The translations under genes and the position numbers were made by a program. From contig JAFZDV010000027.1 of NCBI GenBank assembly GCA_017560955.1, positions 1 to 7,724 of the forward strand: 7,724 nt of DNA, in the 5' to 3' direction. This document shows, in pieces, positions 1 to 5,293 of this stretch. The notes under the pieces are model-generated. The model was given only the letters and a program-made list of their open reading frames with translations, was not told the DNA's origin and did no database searches. The first letter of the stretch is position 1, and each line of letters begins with the position of its first letter. Source of the DNA: Anaerotignum sp. (GTDB lineage: Bacteria > Bacillota > Clostridia > Lachnospirales > Anaerotignaceae).

Positions 1-707
1 ATTACATGGATAGCATCGAAAGGACAGTTCTTTTCACAGATTTTACATGCAATACAACCAACGGAGCAGTTGGGGATTACATTTTTACCCATGTCTTTGG
101 AAGAGCACTGTACTTTAACTTTTTTCTTAGCGGGCAGCAGTTCGATGATGTGTTTAGGACAAGCGGATACACATTTACCACAAGCTACACATTTATCTTT
201 GTCGATTACTGCAATGCCGTCAACGATTTCGATTGCGCCGAATGCACAAGCTTTTTTACAGGAGCCCAGACCCAGACAACCATAGGAGCAGGATTTGGAG
301 CCGCCGCCAGCCAGCTGGGAAGCGAATGTACAGTCGTCGATACCGAAATATTCATATTTGTCTTTTGCTTTTTCGCAAGTACCACCGCACTTAACAAAAG
401 CAGCTACGGGTTCGGAAGCGGAAGCTTCGATACCCATGATAGCGCCTACTTTTTCAGCTACTGCTGCACCACCAACGGGACAAGCGTTTACGGGAGCTGT
501 GCCAGCTACGATAGCTGCTGCAGCACCACCACAACCGGGGAAACCGCAACCACCACAGTTAGCGCCGGGCAGTACGCCCAGGATTTCACCGATACGAGGG
601 TCTTCTTCTACTTTGAAAACTTCAGAAGCAACACCCAGAACAGCACCGAATGCTACGCCCATGCCGCCAATGCTCAGAACGGGGAATAAAATACTCATTG
701 GATCCAT
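1..707 (-). CDS. rnfB: RnfB, ferredoxin-like electron-input subunit of the Rnf complex (partial, 3' end outside the window)
   Basis: RnfB is the Fe-S subunit thought to accept electrons from reduced ferredoxin. The first 235 codons are present; the C-terminus lies beyond the left edge. Seen: a hydrophobic N-terminal anchor (about residues 5-27); a CGGCGFPGC motif with C51, C54, C59 and distal C76, the classic RnfB N-terminal 4Fe-4S site; C107, C111 and C126 in a stretch typical of the family; C140, C144, C150, C154; a ferredoxin motif C173-x2-C176-x2-C179-x3-C183-Pro; and another Cys set at C214, C218, C221, C224 and C228-Pro. The ATG at 707 is chosen because an AAGGAGGG site ends 9 nt upstream; the in-frame ATG at 698 (residue M4) is too far from it. 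It follows rnfA by 18 nt and closes the visible operon. Identification is secure; the number of clusters is inferred from cysteine spacing. Confidence 0.96.
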   Translation of the reverse strand, partial: MDPMSILFPVLSIGGMGVAFGAVLGVASEVFKVEEDPRIGEILGVLPGANCGGCGFPGCGGAAAAIVAGTAPVNACPVGGAAVAEKVGAIMGIEASASEPVAAFVKCGGTCEKAKDKYEYFGIDDCTFASQLAGGGSKSCSYGCLGLGSCKKACAFGAIEIVDGIAVIDKDKCVACGKCVSACPKHIIELLPAKKKVKVQCSSKDMGKNVIPNCSVGCIACKICEKNCPFDAIHV

Positions 708-725
708 ATTCTTTTACCCTCCTTC

Positions 726-1304
726 TTACAGTTTGATCAGACCAGAGAAGCCCAGGAATGCGATGGACATCAGACCAGCTGTGATCAGAGCCATAGGGAA
801 ACCATCGAAGGCTTTAGGTGTGTCATTGTCAGCGATTCTTTCACGAATACCAGCGAACAGAACGATTGCCAGAGCGAAACCAGCCGCACCACCAACTGCG
901 TTCAGAACGGATTCGATGAAGTTGTAGCCTTTCTGCATGTTTGTTACGGCTACACCCAGTACCGCACAGTTTGTTGTGATCAGGGGCAGGAATACACCCA
1001 GAGCCTGATACAGAGCAGGTGCGGATTTTTTCAGGAACATTTCTACAAACTGTACCAGGGAAGCGATCAGCAGAATGAACGCGATGTTGTACAGGAATGT
1101 GATGTTCAGGGGCACCAGGATCAGGTTATAAACCAGCCATGCAGCTGCAGCTGCCAGTGCCATAACGAAGATAACGGCCATACCCATACCAGCCGCTGTG
1201 TCTACCTTTTTGGAAACACCGAGGAAGGGGCAGATACCTAAGAACTGGGACAGAACGTAGTTATTTACGAAAATACCAGCTAATACTAATAAAATCAGAT
1301 TCAT
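726..1304 (-). CDS. rnfA: RnfA, integral membrane subunit of the Rnf complex
   Basis: RnfA is a 192-residue membrane protein that pairs with RnfE in inverted topology to form the ion-translocating, electron-carrying core. About six hydrophobic segments are visible (roughly residues 4-24, 39-63, 70-90, 102-122, 131-151, 168-190). The two family cysteines are present: C25 in the LGICPFLGVSKK segment and C113 in PLITTNCAVLG. With the matching pair in RnfE they are known to hold an iron centre inside the membrane. Length is normal for the family. The ATG at 1304 has an AAGGAGGGG site 7 nt upstream. It lies 17 nt after rnfE and 18 nt before rnfB. Codon use suggests strong expression: I count one GTG among 18 valine codons, the rest being GTA or GTT. 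Confidence 0.97.
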   Translation of the reverse strand: MNLILLVLAGIFVNNYVLSQFLGICPFLGVSKKVDTAAGMGMAVIFVMALAAAAAWLVYNLILVPLNITFLYNIAFILLIASLVQFVEMFLKKSAPALYQALGVFLPLITTNCAVLGVAVTNMQKGYNFIESVLNAVGGAAGFALAIVLFAGIRERIADNDTPKAFDGFPMALITAGLMSIAFLGFSGLIKL

Positions 1305-1321
1305 CTATTTTCCCCTCCTTC

Positions 1322-1918
1322 TTATGCTTTTTTGTTTCTGATGCTATTGATAACAGCCATTACCAGAGCCAGTGTAAAGAAACCACCGGGAGCCATTACG
1401 AACAGCAGAGTTCTGGGGAATGCTTCGGGCAGAACTGTCATATCGAATGCTGTACCAGCACCGATGAATTCACGGATCAGACCCAGCAGACCCAGGGCGA
1501 ATGTGAAGCCCAGACCCATACCGATACCATCGAAAGCGGATGCTACAGGACCGTTTTTGGAAGCAAATGCTTCTGCACGAGCCAGGATGATACAGTTAAC
1601 TACGATCAGGGGGATATACAGACCCAGGGATGCGTTCAGTGCGGGCAGATATGCCTTCAGCAGGAACTCGATGATTGTTACGAATGTAGCGATAACTACG
1701 ATGAAGCAAGGGATACGTACTGTATCAGGGATGATTTTTCTCAGCAGGGATACGAAAATGTTCGCAAACACCAGTACTGCTGTTGTGGAAAGACCCATAC
1801 CGATACCGTTGATCGCGGAAGATGTTACCGCCAGTGTAGGACACATACCGATAACCTGAATGAAGGTAGGGTTTTCATCGATGATACCATTTTTGATAAT
1901 TGTAATAGGGTTAGCCAT
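1322..1918 (-). CDS. rnfE: RnfE, integral membrane subunit of the Rnf complex
   Basis: RnfE is the homologue and partner of RnfA, here 198 residues with about six hydrophobic segments. Its two conserved membrane cysteines are C26 (in GMCPTLAVTSS) and C109 (in YIPLIVVNCIILARAEAFA), both diagnostic for RnfE/RsxE/NqrD. The reading frame stays open upstream to 1975, but the start at 1918 is preferred: it gives the normal MANPITIIKNG-type N-terminus, and a GGAGGT site lies 8 nt upstream, while the extension has no family similarity and lies over rnfG. The ATG shares one base with the rnfG stop (TGATG), so translation of the two is probably coupled. It is followed after 17 nt by rnfA. Confidence 0.96.
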   Translation of the reverse strand: MANPITIIKNGIIDENPTFIQVIGMCPTLAVTSSAINGIGMGLSTTAVLVFANIFVSLLRKIIPDTVRIPCFIVVIATFVTIIEFLLKAYLPALNASLGLYIPLIVVNCIILARAEAFASKNGPVASAFDGIGMGLGFTFALGLLGLIREFIGAGTAFDMTVLPEAFPRTLLFVMAPGGFFTLALVMAVINSIRNKKA

Positions 1919-2454
1919 CAATAAGCACCTCCATTCGCTGCGACCCAATCCAGGGCTTCCTGTGCACCAGCACATACTGCTCTGGAAGTAATTGTGGAAG
2001 ATGTGATAGGAACGATCTGACCACCATCTTTTGTTACTGTTACAGAACCGGACTGACCTGTGAACTGTTCATAGAAAGCGGGTTCTGTGGATTTTGCACC
2101 CAGACCAGGTGTTTCAGAGTGACCTGTTACACGCAGACCTGTGATAACGCCGTCAGCGTCAATACCAACCATTGTATTTACAGCACCGCCGAAACCGCCG
2201 GGAGCTGTTGTCAGAACAAAACCGTTTGTGTCGGATTTGTAGATACCTGTGATTGTACCTGTGAATTCAGCATCTACAGCTTCGAATGTGGATGCTTCTG
2301 GCATAACTGCCATCATACCTTCGTTCAGAGATTTTTCTGCCTGTGCAGCGATGGGAGCTTTTGTTACTTCAGAAACAACGCCCAGCAGACCTGCAGCTAC
2401 AGCGGAGATAAGCAACAGAACGATTGCGGGTCTAATTACTGCTTTAGAGTTCAT
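1918..2454 (-). CDS. rnfG: RnfG, covalent-FMN electron-transfer subunit of the Rnf complex
   Basis: RnfG is a 178-residue protein with one N-terminal membrane anchor (about residues 9-27) followed by an FMN-binding domain outside the cytoplasmic membrane. The family signature GHSETPGLGAK is at residues 111-121. FMN is normally attached through a phosphoester bond to the threonine of a D-x-x-[ST]-G-A-T motif by the transferase ApbE. The matching segment here is residues 148-158, VPITSSTITSR, so the likely acceptor is T154. The upstream Asp, Gly and Ala of the consensus are replaced by Val, Ser and Ser. The ATG at 2454 lies 2 nt after the rnfD stop, with GGAGG inside the last rnfD codons about 10 nt upstream. 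Its own 3' end carries the rnfE ribosome binding site. Family assignment is secure; the modified residue is inferred. Confidence 0.95.
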   Translation of the reverse strand: MNSKAVIRPAIVLLLISAVAAGLLGVVSEVTKAPIAAQAEKSLNEGMMAVMPEASTFEAVDAEFTGTITGIYKSDTNGFVLTTAPGGFGGAVNTMVGIDADGVITGLRVTGHSETPGLGAKSTEPAFYEQFTGQSGSVTVTKDGGQIVPITSSTITSRAVCAGAQEALDWVAANGGAY

Positions 2455-2456
2455 GC

Positions 2457-3413
2457 TTATTTCGCCTCCTTTGTTTTAGGCAGTGCACCGAAGATTGTAG
2501 GTTCTGTGAATCTTTCGATCAGAGGTACACAGCAGTTCATGATCAGGATAGAGTAGGATACGCCTTCAGGGTAACCACCGAATGTACGGATCAGGTATGT
2601 GATCACACCAGCACCAACTGCGAAGATGATCTGGCCTTTAGGTGTTACGGGAGAAGAAGCGTAGTCTGTTGCCATGAAGATACCACCCAGCATTACACCG
2701 CCGGCCATGATTTCCTGCAGGGGCATTCTCATGCCGTGTCTGCCGATCACGCCGAACAGGATTGCTACTGTTGCGATGTAGATTACAGGGATCTTCCAGC
2801 TGATTACGTGTTTGTACAGCAGGTATACGCCACCGATGATCAGAGCGATTGCACATGTTTCACCGATTGTACCGCCGCATTTACCCAGCATCAGGTCAAC
2901 CAGATTTGCATCCAGGTAACCAGCTTTCAGCTGAGCCAGAGGTGTAGCGTATGTAGCTGCGTCAGCAACTTCCAGACCGTTAGGTACGGACCAAGTTGTC
3001 ATTTCTGTAGGGTAGGAAGCCAGCAGGAATGCACGACCAGCCAGAGCAGGGTTGATGAAGTTCTGACCCAGGCCGCCAAACAGCTGTTTACCAAAGATGA
3101 TAGCAAATGCACTACCTACGATAGCAACCCAGATGGGAGCTGCTGCAGGCAGGTTCATTGCCAGTAACAGACCAGTTACTACAGCGGACAGGTCGCTTAC
3201 TGTAACAGGTTTTTTCATAACTTTCTGACAGATAGCTTCGAAAGCTACTGCAGATGCGATTGCTGCGATCACCAGGATCAGAGCATTAATACCGAAATAA
3301 TAGATACCCGCTGCTGTTGCAGGAACCAGAGCGATGATTACATCACGCATGATGCTCTGGATGGATTCTTTAGAACGCACATGAGGGGTACCGGATACTA
3401 CAAAGTTAGCCAT
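2457..3413 (-). CDS. rnfD: RnfD, membrane flavoprotein subunit of the Rnf complex
   Basis: RnfD is a polytopic membrane protein of the NqrB/RnfD family (318 residues) that carries covalently bound FMN and takes part in ion translocation. The flavinylation motif is visible as D151-A-A-T-Y-A-T157-P-L, making T157 the expected FMN site. Other family segments are GLGQNFINPALAGRAFL (114-130), the GGVMLGGIFMATDYASSP region (238-255) and RTFGGYPEGVSYSILIMN (276-293). Hydrophobic stretches include about 24-60, 75-112, 187-200, 208-224, 237-248 and 260-275. The start at 3413 follows a GGGGGAG site and lies 18 nt after rnfC. The last codons contain the rnfG ribosome binding site, and only 2 nt separate the two genes. 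Confidence 0.97.
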   Translation of the reverse strand: MANFVVSGTPHVRSKESIQSIMRDVIIALVPATAAGIYYFGINALILVIAAIASAVAFEAICQKVMKKPVTVSDLSAVVTGLLLAMNLPAAAPIWVAIVGSAFAIIFGKQLFGGLGQNFINPALAGRAFLLASYPTEMTTWSVPNGLEVADAATYATPLAQLKAGYLDANLVDLMLGKCGGTIGETCAIALIIGGVYLLYKHVISWKIPVIYIATVAILFGVIGRHGMRMPLQEIMAGGVMLGGIFMATDYASSPVTPKGQIIFAVGAGVITYLIRTFGGYPEGVSYSILIMNCCVPLIERFTEPTIFGALPKTKEAK

Positions 3414-3431
3414 TGTTTATTCTCCCCCTTC

Positions 3432-4832
3432 TTATTTGTTTTCAGCTTCTGCTTTAGCTTTTGCTTCAGCTTCTGCTTTTGCTTTTGCTGCTGCAGCGGC
3501 TGCTGCTGCTTTTTTGCCTGCTTCGATTTTCTTTGTAGCTCTGATGGACTGAGCCAGCTGACGTTTTGCAGGACATTCGTAAGAGCAGGAACCACATTCG
3601 ATACAGTCCAGACCGTGGTGTTTTACGAAACCTTCGCCGTCACCTTTGATTGCGAATGCATTCAGCATGAAAGGCATCAGGCCCATAGGACAGTGGTCTA
3701 CACATTTACCGCAACGGATGCAGTTTCTTTCTTCGGGAATGTATGCTTCGTCTTTTGTGAAGCACAGCAGACCGGAAGTTGTTTTTACGGATGCAACATC
3801 CAGTGTGTACAGTGTGGGACCCATCATAGGACCACCTGCGATCAGTTTAACGGGAGCATCGTCTTCTTTGAAACCGCCGATTTCTTCAACCAGTTCTCTC
3901 AGTGTCATACCGATTCTGATTTTGTAGTTACCAGGGTTTTTGATACCTTTACCGGAAACTGTTACGATTCTTCTCATCAGAGGTCTGCCTTTTTCGATTG
4001 CTCTTTCGATAGCAACAACTGTGTCAACGTTGTCTACGATACAGCCAGCGGAAGCGGGCAGAGCACCGGATTTAACTTCTCTTTTTGTGATAGCGTAAAT
4101 CAGGTGTTTTTCGGAACCCTGAGGGAATTTTGTTGTCAGAGGCTGAACTGTGATGTTGTCGATGCCTTCACATGCTTTCTGCATAGATGCAATTGCTTCG
4201 GGTTTGTTATCTTCGATACCGATAACACCTTTTGCATTGGGATGCAGTTTCAGCATGATCTGCAGACCTCTTACGATTCTTTCGGGTTCTTCCAGCATCA
4301 GGCGGTAGTCACATGTGAGGTAAGGTTCACATTCTGCCGCGTTGATCAGGATGTGATCGATAGGTGTGTCTTTAGGAGGGTTCAGTTTTACATGTGTGGG
4401 GAAGCCCGCACCACCCAGACCTACAACGCCGGCATTTTTGATTGCTGCCAGGATTTCGTCGTTTGTCATAGTTGTGTAATCTTTACCTTCGTTGAGACCT
4501 TCGATCTCTTCCATTTTGCCATCGTTTTTCACTACGATGGATTTTACCATAGCACCGCCGGGTACCAGCATAGGTCTGATGTCTACTACTTCACCGGATA
4601 CGGAAGCGAAGATAGGAGAAGACATGAATGCGCCGGATTCAGCGATTTTCTGTCCTACTTTTACATGATCACCAACAGCTACCAGTGGATCACAAGGAGC
4701 ACCGATGTGCTGGCTCATAGGGTAGAACAATTCGGAGCCTTCTTTGGGCATAATCACCTTGATGGGCTGGTCTTTTGCCAGTTCTTTACCATCAGGAGGG
4801 TGTACGCCGCGTTTGAACGTTAAAGTTTGCAT
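3432..4832 (-). CDS. rnfC: RnfC, NADH/NAD+-interacting Fe-S flavoprotein subunit of the Rnf complex
   Basis: RnfC is the peripheral cytoplasmic subunit that exchanges electrons with NAD(H), related to the NuoF/Nqo1 fold. The 466-residue product shows, in order: an N-terminal RnfC barrel-sandwich region with a biotinyl-like turn near GDHVKVGQKIAE (54-65); a nucleotide/FMN-type glycine loop GLGGAGFPTHVK (138-149); NAAECEPYLTCD (164-175); an SLBB-like region (about 285-350); and two 4Fe-4S motifs, C371-x2-C374-x2-C377-x3-C381-Pro and C410-x2-C413-x2-C416-x3-C420-Pro. The last 33 residues are a low-complexity Ala/Lys/Glu tail. It is the first gene of the operon. The ATG at 4832 has a purine-rich GAGGGGG site 5 nt upstream. 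The upstream leader contains a stem-loop and candidate promoters, described separately. Confidence 0.97.
   Translation of the reverse strand: MQTLTFKRGVHPPDGKELAKDQPIKVIMPKEGSELFYPMSQHIGAPCDPLVAVGDHVKVGQKIAESGAFMSSPIFASVSGEVVDIRPMLVPGGAMVKSIVVKNDGKMEEIEGLNEGKDYTTMTNDEILAAIKNAGVVGLGGAGFPTHVKLNPPKDTPIDHILINAAECEPYLTCDYRLMLEEPERIVRGLQIMLKLHPNAKGVIGIEDNKPEAIASMQKACEGIDNITVQPLTTKFPQGSEKHLIYAITKREVKSGALPASAGCIVDNVDTVVAIERAIEKGRPLMRRIVTVSGKGIKNPGNYKIRIGMTLRELVEEIGGFKEDDAPVKLIAGGPMMGPTLYTLDVASVKTTSGLLCFTKDEAYIPEERNCIRCGKCVDHCPMGLMPFMLNAFAIKGDGEGFVKHHGLDCIECGSCSYECPAKRQLAQSIRATKKIEAGKKAAAAAAAAKAKAEAEAKAKAEAENK
3435..3512 (-). repeat. Low-complexity Ala/Lys/Glu tail of RnfC with an 8-codon tandem repeat
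   Basis: This segment encodes residues 441-466 of RnfC: eight alanines in a row (442-449), then two copies of an octapeptide, AKAEAEAK (451-458) and AKAEAENK (459-466), directly before the stop. At the DNA level a perfect 15-nt direct repeat, TTCAGCTTCTGCTTT on the plus strand, occurs at 3441-3455 and 3465-3479, a 24-nt period that keeps the frame. The tail is likely helical and charged. Proteobacterial RnfC/RsxC proteins also carry Ala/Lys-rich C-terminal extensions, usually much longer. Confidence 0.85.
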
Positions 4833-4861
4833 ATTATCCCCCTCTGTTCAAATTTTGTCAT

Positions 4862-4880
4862 GTGCCGTGGGATGGCACGG
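4862..4880 (-). promoter_or_regulatory. GC-rich stem-loop in the rnfC leader
   Basis: Read toward rnfC, this 19-nt element can form either of two overlapping 5-bp stems: CCGTG with CACGG (loop of 6), or GTGCC with GGCAC (loop of 7). The two exclude each other because they share bases. It ends 29 nt before the rnfC start, just upstream of the ribosome binding site, and stands out as the only GC-rich patch in an AT-rich leader. It could be a leader RNA hairpin or a protein-binding palindrome. It has no U-tract, so it is not a normal terminator. Confidence 0.45.
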
Positions 4881-4913
4881 GTTGAAAAGTTATACTTTTA
4901 TAAAAAAATAACT

Positions 4914-4941
4914 ATAATATAACAGCAATATTTTAACGCAA
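4914..4941 (-). promoter_or_regulatory. Candidate sigma-70-type promoter for rnf, proximal
   Basis: On the minus strand, TTGCGT (4941-4936) lies 16 nt before TATTAT (4919-4914). The -10 element matches 5 of 6 consensus bases and the -35 only 3 of 6. Transcription would start near 4906, giving a leader of roughly 75 nt that includes the GC-rich stem-loop. Such matches are common by chance in AT-rich DNA. Confidence 0.3.
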
Positions 4942-4969
4942 AAATAAGAATTTCTCAACCGATTTCGCA

Positions 4970-4995
4970 GAAAAAAAGCGAAAAAACTTTTTTTC
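4970..4995. repeat. Perfect 9-bp A-tract/T-tract inverted repeat
   Basis: GAAAAAAAG at 4970-4978 is the exact reverse complement of CTTTTTTTC at 4987-4995, with an 8-nt spacer. A second inverted repeat, TTTCGC (4963-4968) with GCGAAA (4978-4983), overlaps it. It lies just upstream of the proximal rnf promoter candidate, where A-tracts often bend DNA or act as UP-type elements. An A:U-only stem would be weak as RNA. Confidence 0.5.
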
Positions 4996-5078
4996 AAAAG
5001 AAATTTTCACCTGAACTTCCTAAAAAAGACTTCCTTCCACAAAACGATGTCGAAACCTGTTCTTTGCCTTATAATATT

Positions 5079-5092
5079 GCGGAAACATCCGC
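5079..5092. repeat. GCGGA-AACA-TCCGC inverted repeat in the divergent region
   Basis: This is a perfect 5-bp inverted repeat with a 4-nt spacer, in the middle of the divergent region. It lies 3 nt after a perfect plus-strand TATAAT (5070-5075) that has no recognisable -35 box. It may be an operator for an unknown regulator or a short hairpin in a long leader transcript. Confidence 0.4.
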
Positions 5093-5132
5093 CACTACAA
5101 AACAATTTGTATGCGAATGAATCATCGTATAT

Positions 5133-5161
5133 ATTTTATACTCATTATCTATAAAAGTAAA
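5133..5161 (-). promoter_or_regulatory. Candidate sigma-70-type promoter for rnf, distal
   Basis: On the minus strand, TTTACT (5161-5156) lies 17 nt before TAAAAT (5138-5133), matching 4 of 6 and 5 of 6 consensus bases with ideal spacing. It would give rnfC a leader of about 295 nt. Its -35 box touches the Rex-like palindrome. The evidence is sequence match only, in AT-rich DNA. Confidence 0.3.
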
Positions 5162-5178
5162 TGTTAATTTATTACCAT
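5161..5178. promoter_or_regulatory. Rex-like operator palindrome
   Basis: The 18-nt segment reads ATGTTAA-TTTA-TTACCAT, which matches 11 of the 14 defined positions of the Rex operator consensus in Firmicutes (TTGTTAA-N4-TTAACAA). Rex represses fermentation and redox genes when the NADH/NAD+ ratio is low, so control of rnf would make metabolic sense. The site abuts the distal rnf promoter candidate and lies about 37 nt upstream of the rpoN promoter candidate. The three mismatches keep this tentative. Confidence 0.35.
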
Positions 5179-5214
5179 AATGTTAGAGAATTTTGGGGGT
5201 ATTTTATGGATTTT

Positions 5215-5243
5215 TAGACAAAATAGTACAAAACCCGTTAAAT
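5215..5243 (+). promoter_or_regulatory. Candidate sigma-70-type promoter for rpoN
   Basis: TAGACA (5215-5220) lies exactly 17 nt before TTAAAT (5238-5243), matching 5 of 6 and 4 of 6 consensus bases. Transcription would start near 5250, about 44 nt before the rpoN start codon. An overlapping alternative -10, TAAAAT (5250-5255), has no good -35 partner. Confidence 0.35.
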
Positions 5244-5293
5244 TCGTGATAAAATAAAATCAATCTAAATCAGTAGGGAAAGGAGGGGATTCC

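Larger units (their letters stand above)
4833..5293. other. Divergent AT-rich regulatory region between rnfC and rpoN
   Basis: This 461-nt stretch separates two genes that point away from each other, so it must hold both of their promoters. It is far richer in A and T than the flanking genes. I see no gene with a credible ribosome binding site. It contains a GC-rich stem-loop near the rnfC start, an A-tract/T-tract inverted repeat, a GCGGA/TCCGC inverted repeat, a Rex-like palindrome, and several weak sigma-70-type promoter matches. No GG-N10-GC sigma-54 promoter was found on either strand. Confidence 0.8.

Noticed and set aside
1919..1975. An N-terminal extension of rnfE by 19 residues (start at 1975).
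   Set aside because: The extension lies over the rnfG end, has no family-like sequence, and the start at 1918 has a well-placed GGAGGT.
3381..4823. A 480-codon plus-strand open frame opposite rnfC.
   Set aside because: Its Cys/Phe/Ser-rich translation is the antisense of the biased rnfC codons, and rnfC is certain from its Fe-S and glycine-loop motifs.
4820..4861. A 13-codon upstream ORF on the minus strand that overlaps the rnfC start out of frame and contains its ribosome binding site.
   Set aside because: Its ATG (4861-4859) has no ribosome binding site and lies directly after the GC-rich stem-loop. It most likely arises by chance.
4873..4886. TGGCACGGGTTGAA looks like a sigma-54 promoter core.
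   Set aside because: The -24-like TGGCAC is present, but the spacing to TTG is too short and the essential GC of the -12 element is missing. A scan of 4833-5293 for GG-N10-GC on both strands found none.
5047..5154. A 35-codon plus-strand ORF in the divergent region starting at ATG 5047.
   Set aside because: There is no Shine-Dalgarno sequence, the composition matches the AT-rich intergenic DNA, and no recognisable motif is present.
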